Made by a program: the position numbers and the translations under genes. From assembly GCA_029781795.1 (NCBI GenBank), contig JAKOWB010000130.1:29149-93148 (forward strand): a DNA stretch of 64,000 nt. The letters run 5' to 3'. Positions 1-9,359 of this stretch are shown one piece after another. Position 1 is the first letter of the stretch; every line of letters starts with the position of its first letter. This DNA comes from Pseudomonadota bacterium. Lineage in GTDB: Bacteria > Pseudomonadota > Alphaproteobacteria > Kiloniellales > JACOMY01. The notes below the pieces were generated by a model. It made no database searches and was not told where the DNA came from. It saw only the letters and a program-made list of their open reading frames with translations.

Positions 1-676
1 TCGCCAGCAGCTCCTGCCAGACGCGGCGCTGGAAGGCCGAGGCGCGCACGTCGAGCGGCAGGCCCGGGTGCGGCACCGCGCCCTTCAGGTAGTCGACCAC
101 CGCCTGGATCGAGGGCTTGAGGCGCGCCTGGTCGCGCTCGATCCGGCTGGCGGCCGGAAACTCGGCGCGAAGTTCGCGCTCCAGCCCGGCGTCCGCGTCG
201 CCGAGGGCCAGGAAGCAGACGCCCTGCGCCGTGGTGGCGACCAGCAGGCGGCCCAGCGGCGAAGCGGCGATGGCATAGGCGATCTCCGCCCCCTGACCGC
301 CCTTCTTGTAGGAGGCCGGGGTCATGCCGAAGCGCCGCGCCGCGTCCTCGTAGACCCGGCTGGAGGAGCCGTAGCCGGCGCCATAGGTTGCGCCGGCGAC
401 GCTGCCGCCCTGGCGCAGCTCGCTGCGGAAGCGGCGCGCGCGGCGCTCCTCGGCATAGGCGGTCGGCGTGATGCCGAGCGCGCGGCGGAAGGCCCGGGTC
501 AGCGCCCAGGGAGTCGAGCCCAGTTCGGCCGCGAGTTCGCCGAGGTTCACCCGCTCGCCGAGGTCGGCGTCGAGCACGCGGCAGGCGCGTTCCACCAGGC
601 GCAGCTGCGGGTCGCCCGCGGTGGGCGTGGCAGGGGTTGCATCGTCGGCTCGGGGGGCGGTCATCAGGTCCAGCAT
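1..676 (-). CDS. ada: Ada-type AraC regulator / methylated-DNA-cysteine methyltransferase, 3' end cut by window edge
   Basis: Repairs O6-alkylguanine by transferring the alkyl group to a protein cysteine and may activate its own regulon. The first 225 residues are visible. An AraC-type double helix-turn-helix lies at about residues 25-125, with 'LGELAAELGSTPWALTRAFR' and 'GMTPASYKKG'. The start of the methyltransferase domain follows ('IAYAIAASPLGRLLVATT', then 'FQRRVWQELLA'). The PCHR active site would lie beyond the window. The N-terminal zinc-binding Ada domain with its regulatory cysteine is absent, so this is the short architecture. Start ATG at 676 has GAGGAA 6 nt upstream. It is divergent from ugpB. 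Confidence 0.85.
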   Translation of the reverse strand, partial: MLDLMTAPRADDATPATPTAGDPQLRLVERACRVLDADLGERVNLGELAAELGSTPWALTRAFRRALGITPTAYAEERRARRFRSELRQGGSVAGATYGAGYGSSSRVYEDAARRFGMTPASYKKGGQGAEIAYAIAASPLGRLLVATTAQGVCFLALGDADAGLERELRAEFPAASRIERDQARLKPSIQAVVDYLKGAVPHPGLPLDVRASAFQRRVWQELLA

Positions 677-807
677 AGCGGTTCCTCGTGGGCTTGGTCT
701 CATCCTTGCCCCGAAGATGGCGCGCCCCGGCATGCCGGGCTATCCGGGGCTTGCGGTTCACCCTGAAACCATTCTTCGGAAATCAAGCCTTGAGGTTCAA
801 TCCGGGG

Positions 808-825
808 CTGTAACAAACTCTTCAC
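808..825 (+). promoter_or_regulatory. candidate Pho box upstream of ugpBAEC
   Basis: The site reads CTGTAAC-aaac-TCTTCAC: two 7-mers separated by 4 nt, the spacing of PhoB half-sites, and each resembles the CTGTCAC/CTTTCAC consensus. It lies 118 nt before the ugpB start, in the 266-nt gap shared with ada. PhoB control of ugp operons is established in enterics and rhizobia. The match here is by eye only, and no convincing -10 element is seen 10 nt downstream. Confidence 0.4.
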
Positions 826-942
826 GGCACTGACCAGGAGGGGTCGCAACCGCCGCCTAGCGTGGCGGGCAGCGTAACCGTCCGGACTCTCGCGTCGTCG
901 TCCAGGCGGCGCTGCTGATTGCCGACAACAGGGAGTATCAAA

Positions 943-2268
943 ATGACGATCCGAAGCAAACTGATCGGCGCCTTGACGGCGGTTGCCCTCGCCGGGGCGG
1001 CCGTGCCGGCGCTGGCCGTCACCGAGATCCAGTGGTGGCATGCCATGGGCGGCGAGCTGGGCGAGAAGCTCAACAAGATCGCCGACGACTTCAATGCCAG
1101 CCAGGGCGACTACAAGATCGTCCCGGTCTACAAGGGCAACTACACCGAGACCCTGACCGCGGCCATCGCCGCCTTCCGCGCGCACGAGAACCCGGCCATC
1201 GTCCAGGTCTTCGAGGTCGGCACCGCCACCATGATGGCGGCCAAGGGCGCGATCTATCCGGTCTACCAGCTGATGGGCGACACCGGCGAGCCCTTCGATC
1301 CGAAGAACTATCTGGCGGCCGTGACCGGCTACTACAGCGACAGCGACGGCAACATGCTGTCGATGCCGTTCAATTCCTCGACGCCGGTGATGTACTACAA
1401 CAAGACCGCCTTCCAGAAGGCGGGCCTCGATCCGAACAACCCGCCGAAGACCTGGGACGAGCTGGCCGACGACGCGCGTGCCATCATCAAGGCCGGCGCG
1501 GCCACCTGCGGCTTCACCACCGGCTGGCCCTCGTGGATCCAGCTGGAGAACTTCTCGGCGCTGCACAACGTGCCCTTCGCCACCAAGGACGACGGCTTCG
1601 GCGGCCTCGACACCGAGCTGGCGATCGACACGCCGCTGCACAAGAAGCACATCCAGGACATGGTCGACTGGCAGAAGGAGGGCGTCTTCAAGTACGGCGG
1701 CCGCCGCTCCGACTCCGCGCCGCTGTTCTATTCGGGCGAGTGCGCCATGTACATGAACTCCTCGGGCGCGCAGGCCGGCGTCCGGGCCAACGCCAAGGAC
1801 TTCGAGTTCGGCGTCGCCATGCTGCCCTTCGAGGCCGAGGTCGACGGCGCGCCGCAGAACTCCATCATCGGCGGCGCCACGCTGTGGGTGCTGCAGGGCC
1901 GCCCGGCCGAGGAGTACAAGGGCGTCGCCAAGTTCTTCACCTACCTCTCCTCCGCCGAGGTGCAGGCCTGGTGGCACCAGCAGACCGGCTACCTGCCGAT
2001 CACCTATGCCGCCTATGAGCTGTCGAAGAGCCAGGGCTACTACGAGGCGAACCCCGGCACCGACGTCTCGATCAAGCAGATGACGCTGAACCCGCCGACG
2101 GTGAACTCCAAGGGCCTGCGGCTCGGCAACTTCGTGCAGATCCGCGACGTGATCAACGAGGAGCTCGAGGCCGCCTTCGCCGGCAACAAGACGGTGGACC
2201 AGGCCATCGCCGACGCGGTGGAACGCTCCAACGAGCTGCTGCGCGAGTTCGAGAAGGCCAACATGTAA
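943..2268 (+). CDS. ugpB: sn-glycerol-3-phosphate ABC transporter, periplasmic binding protein
   Basis: Captures glycerol-3-phosphate or its diesters in the periplasm and delivers them to UgpAE. The 441-aa product has a Sec signal peptide ([20 protein letters not shown], cleaved near ALA-VTE) and the UgpB hallmarks '[19 protein letters not shown]', '[15 protein letters not shown]' and '[18 protein letters not shown]'. Length matches E. coli UgpB (438 aa). ATG at 943 is preferred over an in-frame TTG at 919 because AGGGAG lies 7 nt upstream and the signal peptide starts cleanly there. First gene of ugpBAEC, in the enteric order. Confidence 0.96.
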   Translation: MTIRSKLIGALTAVALAGAAVPALAVTEIQWWHAMGGELGEKLNKIADDFNASQGDYKIVPVYKGNYTETLTAAIAAFRAHENPAIVQVFEVGTATMMAAKGAIYPVYQLMGDTGEPFDPKNYLAAVTGYYSDSDGNMLSMPFNSSTPVMYYNKTAFQKAGLDPNNPPKTWDELADDARAIIKAGAATCGFTTGWPSWIQLENFSALHNVPFATKDDGFGGLDTELAIDTPLHKKHIQDMVDWQKEGVFKYGGRRSDSAPLFYSGECAMYMNSSGAQAGVRANAKDFEFGVAMLPFEAEVDGAPQNSIIGGATLWVLQGRPAEEYKGVAKFFTYLSSAEVQAWWHQQTGYLPITYAAYELSKSQGYYEANPGTDVSIKQMTLNPPTVNSKGLRLGNFVQIRDVINEELEAAFAGNKTVDQAIADAVERSNELLREFEKANM

Positions 2269-2335
2269 GGCGCACGCGGCCGCCCTGCCCTCGTCCGGGG
2301 CGCGGGGCGGCCGCGGTCCTTCCGGCTCCTCGTCG

Positions 2336-3217
2336 ATGCAGAAGCGGGTCACCTTCCGCCATCTCTGGCTGCCCTACCTGCTGGTGCTGCCGCAGCTCAC
2401 GGTCACGGCCATCTTCTTCCTCTGGCCGGCCGGCGAGGCCGTGTGGCAGTCCTTCCTCAGGCAGGATGCCTTCGGGCTGAACACCGACTTCGTCTGGTTC
2501 GACAACTTCGAGCGGCTGTTCAACGATCGCCACTACCTCGGCGCCTTCTGGCGCACGCTCTTCTTCAGCGGCGCCGTCACGCTCTCCTCGATGAGCGCGG
2601 CGCTGCTGCTGGCCACGATGGCAGACCGCGTGATCCGCGGCGCCACCGGCTACAAGACCCTGCTGATCTGGCCCTATGCCGTGGCCCCGGCGGTCGCCGG
2701 CGTGCTCTGGTGGTTCCTGTTCAATCCCACCGTCGGCATCCTGGCCTATGTCCTCAGGGCCTTCGGCTACAAGTGGAACCACTTCCTCGACGGCGACGAC
2801 GCCATGCTGCTGGTCATCATCGCCGCCGCCTGGAAGCAGGTCTCCTACAACTTCCTCTTCTTCCTGGCCGGGCTGCAGGCCATCCCGCGCTCGCTGGTCG
2901 AGGCGGCGGCGATCGACGGCGCCGGGCCGGCGCGGCGCTTCTGGACCATCGTCTTCCCGCTGCTGTCGCCCACCACCTTCTTCCTGCTGGTGGTGAACGT
3001 GACCTATGCCTTCTTCGAGACCTTCGGCGTCATTCACGCCACCACCTCCGGCGGGCCGGGCCAGGCCACCACGATCCTGGTCTACAAGGTCTTCAACGAC
3101 GGCTTCATCGGCCTCAACCTCGGTTCCTCCTCGGCGCAGTCGGTGATCCTGATGCTGCTGGTCGCCCTGTTGACCGTGGTGCAGTTCCGCTTCATCGAGC
3201 GGAAGGTGCATTACTGA
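2336..3217 (+). CDS. ugpA: sn-glycerol-3-phosphate ABC transporter permease UgpA
   Basis: Inner-membrane subunit of the glycerol-3-phosphate importer. The 293-aa protein has six predicted membrane helices. The EAA loop that contacts UgpC is present as '[20 protein letters not shown]' at about residues 189-208. It lies 67 nt after ugpB, and its TGA overlaps the ugpE ATG (TGATG), so the two permeases are probably made in equal amounts. Binding-protein-dependent transport permease family; the assignment rests on family features plus gene order. Confidence 0.95.
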   Translation: MQKRVTFRHLWLPYLLVLPQLTVTAIFFLWPAGEAVWQSFLRQDAFGLNTDFVWFDNFERLFNDRHYLGAFWRTLFFSGAVTLSSMSAALLLATMADRVIRGATGYKTLLIWPYAVAPAVAGVLWWFLFNPTVGILAYVLRAFGYKWNHFLDGDDAMLLVIIAAAWKQVSYNFLFFLAGLQAIPRSLVEAAAIDGAGPARRFWTIVFPLLSPTTFFLLVVNVTYAFFETFGVIHATTSGGPGQATTILVYKVFNDGFIGLNLGSSSAQSVILMLLVALLTVVQFRFIERKVHY

Positions 3218-4065
3218 TGGTCGAGCGGCGTCCCTTCCTGACCGTCCTGGCGCACGCCATCCTGCTGCTCGGCAGCGCCGTGGTGATGCTGCCGCTGTGG
3301 ATCGCCTTCGTCGCCTCGACCCACGCGCCCTCGGCGCTGGTCAGCGGCCTGATGCCGCTGCTGCCGGGTGGCCACCTGGTGGAGAACTACGAGCAGGTGC
3401 TGGGCCAGGGCCTGCGCGCGTCCGGCGCCATCCCGGTCGGGCAGATGCTGGTGAACTCGCTGATCATGGCGCTCTCCATCGCCATCGGGAAGATCGCCAT
3501 CTCCATCATCTCGGCCTATGCCATCGTCTACTTCCGCTTTCCGGGCCGTACGCTCTGCTTCTGGGTCGTCTTCATGACCCTGATGCTGCCGGTCGAGGTG
3601 CGCATAGTGCCGACCTTCGAGGTGGCCGCCGGCCTCGGCCTGCTGAACAGCTACACCGGCCTGGCCCTGCCGCTGATCGCCTCGGCCACCGCGACCTTCC
3701 TCTTCCGGCAGTTCTTCCTGACCATCCCGGACGAGCTGATCGAGGCGGCGCGCATCGACGGCGCCGGGCCCTTCCGCTTCTTCAAGGACGTGCTGTTGCC
3801 GCTGTCGCGCACCAACATCGCGGCGCTCTTCGTCATCCTCTTCATCTATGGCTGGAACCAGTATCTCTGGCCGCTGCTGGTCACCACCGACCAGAGCTAT
3901 TCGACCATCGTGATGGGCATCCAGCGCATGGTCACCGTGGCCGACAGCGAGCCGCAGTGGCACGTGGTCATGGCCACCGCGATCCTGGCGCTGCTGCCGC
4001 CGGTGGTCGTGGTGCTGGGCATGCAGCGTCTCTTCATCAAGGGCCTGGTGGAGACCGAGAAGTGA
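3217..4065 (+). CDS. ugpE: sn-glycerol-3-phosphate ABC transporter permease UgpE
   Basis: Second membrane subunit of the importer, 282 aa, about six membrane helices. Its EAA motif is '[20 protein letters not shown]' near residues 177-196. The start is fixed by the one-base overlap with the ugpA stop. It is followed after 13 nt by ugpC, with a strong GAGGGGGA ribosome site in the gap. '[20 protein letters not shown]' near the C-terminus is typical of UgpE proteins. Confidence 0.95.
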   Translation: MVERRPFLTVLAHAILLLGSAVVMLPLWIAFVASTHAPSALVSGLMPLLPGGHLVENYEQVLGQGLRASGAIPVGQMLVNSLIMALSIAIGKIAISIISAYAIVYFRFPGRTLCFWVVFMTLMLPVEVRIVPTFEVAAGLGLLNSYTGLALPLIASATATFLFRQFFLTIPDELIEAARIDGAGPFRFFKDVLLPLSRTNIAALFVILFIYGWNQYLWPLLVTTDQSYSTIVMGIQRMVTVADSEPQWHVVMATAILALLPPVVVVLGMQRLFIKGLVETEK

Positions 4066-4078
4066 GGGGGAAGGCCGC

Positions 4079-5143
<1,065 letters not shown>

Positions 5144-5157
5144 ATCAGGTCCGACGA

Positions 5158-5178
5158 TCGGGAAGGCAAAGTTCCCGA
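5158..5178. terminator. hairpin after ugpC
   Basis: Perfect 7-bp inverted repeat TCGGGAA/TTCCCGA with a 7-nt loop, 15 nt after the ugpC stop, in the convergent gap with the hlyD-like gene. There is no T tract, so Rho-independent termination is uncertain. Confidence 0.4.
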
Positions 5179-5235
5179 CATGCTCGGGCTGGTCCCAAGC
5201 ATCCATGGGCCTCGGCCCCTCATTCCGACCGATGG

Positions 5236-5258
5236 ACCCTCGGGACAAGCCCGAGGGT
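5236..5258. repeat. palindrome between convergent ugpC and hlyD-like gene
   Basis: ACCCTCGGG-acaag-CCCGAGGGT is a perfect 9-bp stem with a 5-nt loop. Palindromes with this core are commonly dispersed in alphaproteobacterial intergenic DNA (family knowledge). It lies 33 nt before the hlyD-like stop and could help terminate transcription from either side. Confidence 0.5.
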
Positions 5259-5290
5259 GACGGTTCATCGGGCGGTCAGGGGCCTCTTCC

Positions 5291-6760
5291 TCAGTTCTCG
5301 CTGAAGGCGCTGATGGCGGTCTGGCGCAAGCGGTCGGTGAGGTAGGAAAGGATGGTGCGCTTGCCGATCACCAGGTCGACCTCGGCGGTCATGCCGGGCG
5401 AGACCGGGAACTGGCCGGGCTCTTCGCCGAGGTAGTTCTTGTCGGTCTTCACATAGACCGAGAACAGGAGCTGGCCGGTCTTCTCGTCCTTGGTCGCGTC
5501 GGGCGAGATCTGGTCGACCTTGCCGTCGAGCACGCCGTAGCGGACGTAGTTGTAGGTGGTGATCTTGACCCGCGCCTCCTGGCCGAGCTGGATCTTGCTG
5601 ATGTCGACGTTGGCGACCTTGGCCTCGATGATGAGCTGGTCGCCCACCGGCACGATCTTCATCATCTCCTGGTTCGGCGCCACGGCCTGGCCCAGGTTGT
5701 TGACCTTCAGCTCCTGCACGATGCCCTCGGCCGGCGAGAGCACCACCAGGTTCTTCAGCGCCGAATCGCCCTGCGCCAGGCTGGCCTTGGCCTGGTCGCG
5801 GCGGGCCAGCGCGTCGCTGAGCTCGGTCTGCACCTGGGACTGCCAGTCGCGGTCGACGCCCTCGCGCGCCTTCCGCGCCTCCTCCAGCGCCGAGCGCGCG
5901 GATTCGAGCTGCGACAGGGTCTCGGCAAGCTGCCCCTCGGCGTCGCTGAGCTCGCGCAGCACCGAGAGATAGCGCAGCTCGGGGAAGTAGCCCTGCTCCT
6001 TCAGCTTCTTCAGCGATTCCACCTGGGCGCGCAGGATGTCCAGGCTGGCCTGCTGCTGCTTCACCCGGCCTTCCAGCGTGGTCACGTCCTGGGCGCGCTG
6101 GCGCACCTGCTCGTCAGCCTGCTGGCGCTTGCTGGTGATGGCATCGTTGCGGGCGTTGTAAAGCGCGGTCTCGGCCGCCGCCAGGTCGGGCCGCTCGGCC
6201 GCCAGCGCGGCGTCGAAGGCCGGCACCTGGCCCGCCGCCTCGGCCATCAGGCGGGCCACCTGGAACTCGGCGGCGATCCACTGGGCGCGGCGCTTGCCGA
6301 CCTCCTCGCCCATCACCTCGCGGTCGAGTTCCAGCAGCACCTGGCCCTCGGTCACGTGGTCGCCCTCGCGCACGTTGATCGCCACCACGCGGCCACCTTC
6401 GGGGTGGTTCACCACCTTCACCCGGCCGTTGGGGCGCACCACGCCGGGGGCGTTCGCCACCTGGTCGACCTCGGCGATGGAGATGTAGGTGACCAGCGAG
6501 ATCACCAGGACCGCCAGCACCCAGGTCAGGATGCGGGCGACCGGCGAGTGCGAGCGCTCCACCACCGCCTGGTTCTCGGGCAGGAAATCGGCATAGCGCC
6601 GCCGCGCCTTGTCGGAAAGCTGCGGCGGCACGGCCAGCGCGCGGCCGGGCGGCAGCGGCGGCGGCGCGCCCGTTCCCGCCTGACCGGGACCACCCGGCTT
6701 GGCGCCCTGCCGCCCCTGCGGCGGGACGGGCACCAGATCCTTCTTCGCCGGCCGGTTCAT
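5291..6760 (-). CDS. type I secretion HlyD-family membrane fusion protein
   Basis: Periplasmic adaptor linking an inner-membrane ABC exporter to a TolC-type channel. The 489-aa protein has a proline-rich cytoplasmic N-terminus (about 1-70) and one membrane helix at about 75-95. A biotinyl-lipoyl half ('VNHPEGGRVVAINVREGDHV') is followed by a long coiled-coil hairpin (about 150-340), the second lipoyl half ('VVLSPAEGIVQELKVNNLGQ') and a C-terminal beta-barrel. It starts 10 nt after the ABC gene, so the two form an operon. LapC/PrtE-like. No TolC homologue or RTX substrate lies in the window. Confidence 0.93.
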   Translation of the reverse strand: MNRPAKKDLVPVPPQGRQGAKPGGPGQAGTGAPPPLPPGRALAVPPQLSDKARRRYADFLPENQAVVERSHSPVARILTWVLAVLVISLVTYISIAEVDQVANAPGVVRPNGRVKVVNHPEGGRVVAINVREGDHVTEGQVLLELDREVMGEEVGKRRAQWIAAEFQVARLMAEAAGQVPAFDAALAAERPDLAAAETALYNARNDAITSKRQQADEQVRQRAQDVTTLEGRVKQQQASLDILRAQVESLKKLKEQGYFPELRYLSVLRELSDAEGQLAETLSQLESARSALEEARKAREGVDRDWQSQVQTELSDALARRDQAKASLAQGDSALKNLVVLSPAEGIVQELKVNNLGQAVAPNQEMMKIVPVGDQLIIEAKVANVDISKIQLGQEARVKITTYNYVRYGVLDGKVDQISPDATKDEKTGQLLFSVYVKTDKNYLGEEPGQFPVSPGMTAEVDLVIGKRTILSYLTDRLRQTAISAFSEN

Positions 6761-6770
6761 GCGGCTGCCC

Positions 6771-8984
6771 TCATCGCGGCATGGCGACTTCCGCCATGCG
6801 GGTCTTGGCGAAGGCGATCACCTCGGACGGCGCGCCGACGCGCTCGATCCGCCCGTCGATCACCAGCGCGACGCGGTCGGCGATGGCCAGCGGCGCCAGG
6901 CGGTGGGTGATGATGACGATGGTGCGCCCGCGCGAGGCGCGCTGCAGGTTGCGCAGGAAGAAGTCCTCGGACACCGGGTCGAGGTCGCTGGTCGCCTCGT
7001 CCAGCACCAGGATGCGCGGGTTGCGGATCAGCGCGCGGGCGATGCAGATGAGCTGGCGCTGGCCGTTCGACAGGCCCTGGCCGCGTTCGCCCACCAGGGT
7101 CTCGTAGCCCTTGGGCAGGCGCTGGATGAACTCGTGCGCGCCGACGAACTTGGCCACCGCGACGATGCGCTCGGGGTCGCGCTGCTGCGCGCCCAGCGCG
7201 ATGTTCTCGCGCACCGTTCCGGCGAAGAGCTGGCAGTCCTGCGGCACCACGCCGATCTGCTGGCGCAGCGCCGCCAGCGACATGTGCTGGATGTCGGTGC
7301 CGTCGATCGTGACCCGCCCGCCGGCCGGCTTGTAGAGGCCCTGCAGCAGCTTGGCCAGGGTCGACTTGCCCGAGCCCGAGGGGCCGATGATGCCGATGAT
7401 GCTGCCCTTGTCGACCGTCAGGTCGACCTCGCGCAGCACCGGCGGCAGGTCGGGCTGGAAGGTGAAGGACACGCGTTCCAGCTGGATGCGGCCCTTCAGC
7501 TCCGGGGTCGGCGAGGCACTGCCCGGCGGCGATTCCGAGGGCTCTTCCATGATCTCGTCGATGCGCCGGAAGGCCGCCTTGGTCTCCTGGATCTGGTGCC
7601 AGGCGTTGGCCATGACGCGCAGCGGCACCAGCACGCGGCTGGCCAGCATGTTGCTGGCGATCAGGGCGCCGACCGTCATCTCGCCCTCGATGGCGAGGTA
7701 GGCGCCGATCGAGAGGATGGAGAGCGAGGCCAGCATCTGCAGCACATGACCGATGGTGCCGCCGATGTTGGCCAGGTTGCCGGCGCGGTACGAGGTATAG
7801 GCCGCGGCGGCGAGGCGCGATTCCCAGCGCCGCTCCATCTCCGGCTCCAGCGCCAGCGACTTCACGGTCAGCGCGTTGTTCACCACCTCGTTCATCGCCG
7901 AGGCCTTGGCCGCCTGCGCCTCGAAGGTCTGGCTGATCAAGCGCTTCTGCCGGTGATGCAGCAGCATCGTCACGCCGACCATGATCGGCGCCACCAGCAG
8001 GGTGATCAGCGCCATGAAGGGATGGATGAAGAAGAGCACCAGCAGGAACAGCAGCGTGAAGCAGAGGTCGACGGCATGCATCGGCATCTGGCTGGTGAAG
8101 AAGGCGCGGATCGTGTCGAGCTGGCGGATGCGCTCCACCATCAGGCCGGCCGACTGGTTCTCGAAGCGCTGCATCGGCAGCGACAGGAACTTGTGCATCG
8201 CCTCGCTGCCGATCAGCGAGTCGAGGCGCGCGCCGGTGTGCGCGGCGATGTAGCCGCGGATGACGCGCAGCACGCCCTCGAAGACGAAGACCACCACCAT
8301 GCCGATGATCAGCACCACCAGCGTGTCGAGCGCACGCTGGCCCACCACCTTGTTGAACAGGGTCATGGTGAAGAGCGGCATGGCCAGTGCCAGGATGTTG
8401 ATCACCAGCGAAGCCAGCAGCAGCTCGCGCAGCACGCCGCGCACGCGCTTGCCGGCGAGCGAGCGCCAGGAGGGCTGCTCGCTGACCACGCGGTTGCGCG
8501 GCTTGACCAGGATCGCCTCGGCGGCCACCGCGGCCGCCGTCTCGTAGGGCAGCTCGATGGTCTCGCCGGTGCCGCCGTCGAACAGCTGCAGGCCGCCCGG
8601 CGAATGGCCCAGCACCAGCCGGGCGGGCGCGCCGCGCCGGCCGATCAGCACATAGGGCGCGGGCATCTCGGCCAGGTCGGCCTTGCCGACGCGGCTTTCC
8701 CGCCGGGTCTGGTAGTGCAGCCGGTCGGCGGCGCGCAGGAACTGCTCGACGGTCATGCCGGCGGGGCCGATCGGCACCGTGCCGCGGACCTCGCCCTCGC
8801 TCACCGGCCGGCGGAACTCGTAGCTCAACCGCACCAGGCAGCGCAGCAGGCTGTCGACCGGCAAGGCCTCGGGGACCGGCGCGGGCCGACGCGGCACGAC
8901 CGCGCCCGTCGCTCCGCTGCCCGCGTTGCCCCCGCCGCGACCAGGATCGCCACCCTGGGAACGCGGTCTGTTCGACTGCTGCAT
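6771..8984 (-). CDS. type I secretion ABC exporter with C39-like domain
   Basis: Fused permease/ATPase that exports an unprocessed protein, probably through an outer-membrane channel. The product is 737 aa from ATG 8984, with GGAAG about 8 nt upstream; an in-frame TTG at 9116 would add 44 low-complexity residues and is less likely. An N-terminal domain resembles peptidase C39 but lacks the catalytic Cys/His (a CLD, as in RTX exporters). It is followed by six membrane helices and a nucleotide-binding domain with Walker A 'GPSGSGKST' at about 534, signature 'LSNGQ' at about 638 (Asn for the usual Gly) and Walker B 'ILVLDEATSDLD'. Operon with the HlyD-like gene. Confidence 0.92.
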   Translation of the reverse strand: MQQSNRPRSQGGDPGRGGGNAGSGATGAVVPRRPAPVPEALPVDSLLRCLVRLSYEFRRPVSEGEVRGTVPIGPAGMTVEQFLRAADRLHYQTRRESRVGKADLAEMPAPYVLIGRRGAPARLVLGHSPGGLQLFDGGTGETIELPYETAAAVAAEAILVKPRNRVVSEQPSWRSLAGKRVRGVLRELLLASLVINILALAMPLFTMTLFNKVVGQRALDTLVVLIIGMVVVFVFEGVLRVIRGYIAAHTGARLDSLIGSEAMHKFLSLPMQRFENQSAGLMVERIRQLDTIRAFFTSQMPMHAVDLCFTLLFLLVLFFIHPFMALITLLVAPIMVGVTMLLHHRQKRLISQTFEAQAAKASAMNEVVNNALTVKSLALEPEMERRWESRLAAAAYTSYRAGNLANIGGTIGHVLQMLASLSILSIGAYLAIEGEMTVGALIASNMLASRVLVPLRVMANAWHQIQETKAAFRRIDEIMEEPSESPPGSASPTPELKGRIQLERVSFTFQPDLPPVLREVDLTVDKGSIIGIIGPSGSGKSTLAKLLQGLYKPAGGRVTIDGTDIQHMSLAALRQQIGVVPQDCQLFAGTVRENIALGAQQRDPERIVAVAKFVGAHEFIQRLPKGYETLVGERGQGLSNGQRQLICIARALIRNPRILVLDEATSDLDPVSEDFFLRNLQRASRGRTIVIITHRLAPLAIADRVALVIDGRIERVGAPSEVIAFAKTRMAEVAMPR

Positions 8985-9162
8985 CGCCTCGTCTTCCGCC
9001 GCCGTCCCGTTCCGCACGCAGCCCAAAGGGACCGGACTCACCGGCCAGCCCCGGGGCGACGTGCGCGGGTACGCCCTCCCCAATCGGCCGGCCCCCAAGC
9101 CGACCGACTGCGGCAAAGCTACAACAGGGGACCAAACTATTCTGATGAAACGGGAAAGTAAA

Positions 9163-9191
9163 TTGACGCCTGCGACAATCCGTGCCTAAAT
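9163..9191 (+). promoter_or_regulatory. candidate sigma70-type promoter for the EPS block
   Basis: TTGACG (9163-9168), 17-nt spacer, CTAAAT (9186-9191). The -35 matches consensus at five of six positions; the -10 is weak. Transcription would start near 9198, giving a roughly 160-nt leader before the gene at 9360. Confidence 0.35.
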
Positions 9192-9207
9192 CATGCTGGC
9201 GTATGAG

Positions 9208-9223
9208 TCCTAGCCTTCTAGGA
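9208..9223. promoter_or_regulatory. small inverted repeat, possible operator
   Basis: TCCTAG-cctt-CTAGGA, perfect 6-bp arms, about 10 nt after the predicted transcription start of the promoter at 9163-9191. Its position would suit a repressor site; no binding protein is implied by the sequence. Confidence 0.3.
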
Positions 9224-9359
9224 GCAGTCCGCAAGGCTGGAAGGATTCGTCGACAAGCGGGTGGATTCCGGGTCGTGCGTCGGCGGGACTCGCGGGGGAA
9301 TCACGGTGGAGTTGGCACCTCCGCTGGGCCTGCCTTGGTCATTGGGGGGACGATCGGCG

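Larger units (their letters stand above)
8985..9359. other. 375-nt divergent intergenic region
   Basis: Holds no credible gene. It separates the T1SS operon (minus) from the first gene of the EPS locus (plus). It contains a candidate plus-strand promoter (9163-9191) and a small inverted repeat (9208-9223), listed separately. The central part (about 9115-9195) is visibly more A/T-rich than the surrounding coding DNA. Confidence 0.6.

Noticed and set aside
700..2352. 550-codon minus-strand open frame opposite ugpB
   Set aside because: Antisense to a clear UgpB; composition is the mirror of GC-rich coding DNA, with no domain sense. Long antisense frames are expected at this GC content.
6699..9161. 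820-codon plus-strand open frame opposite the type I exporter
   Set aside because: Low-complexity His/Gln/Arg/Asp-rich translation with no motifs; the opposite strand encodes an ABC exporter with all nucleotide-binding motifs.
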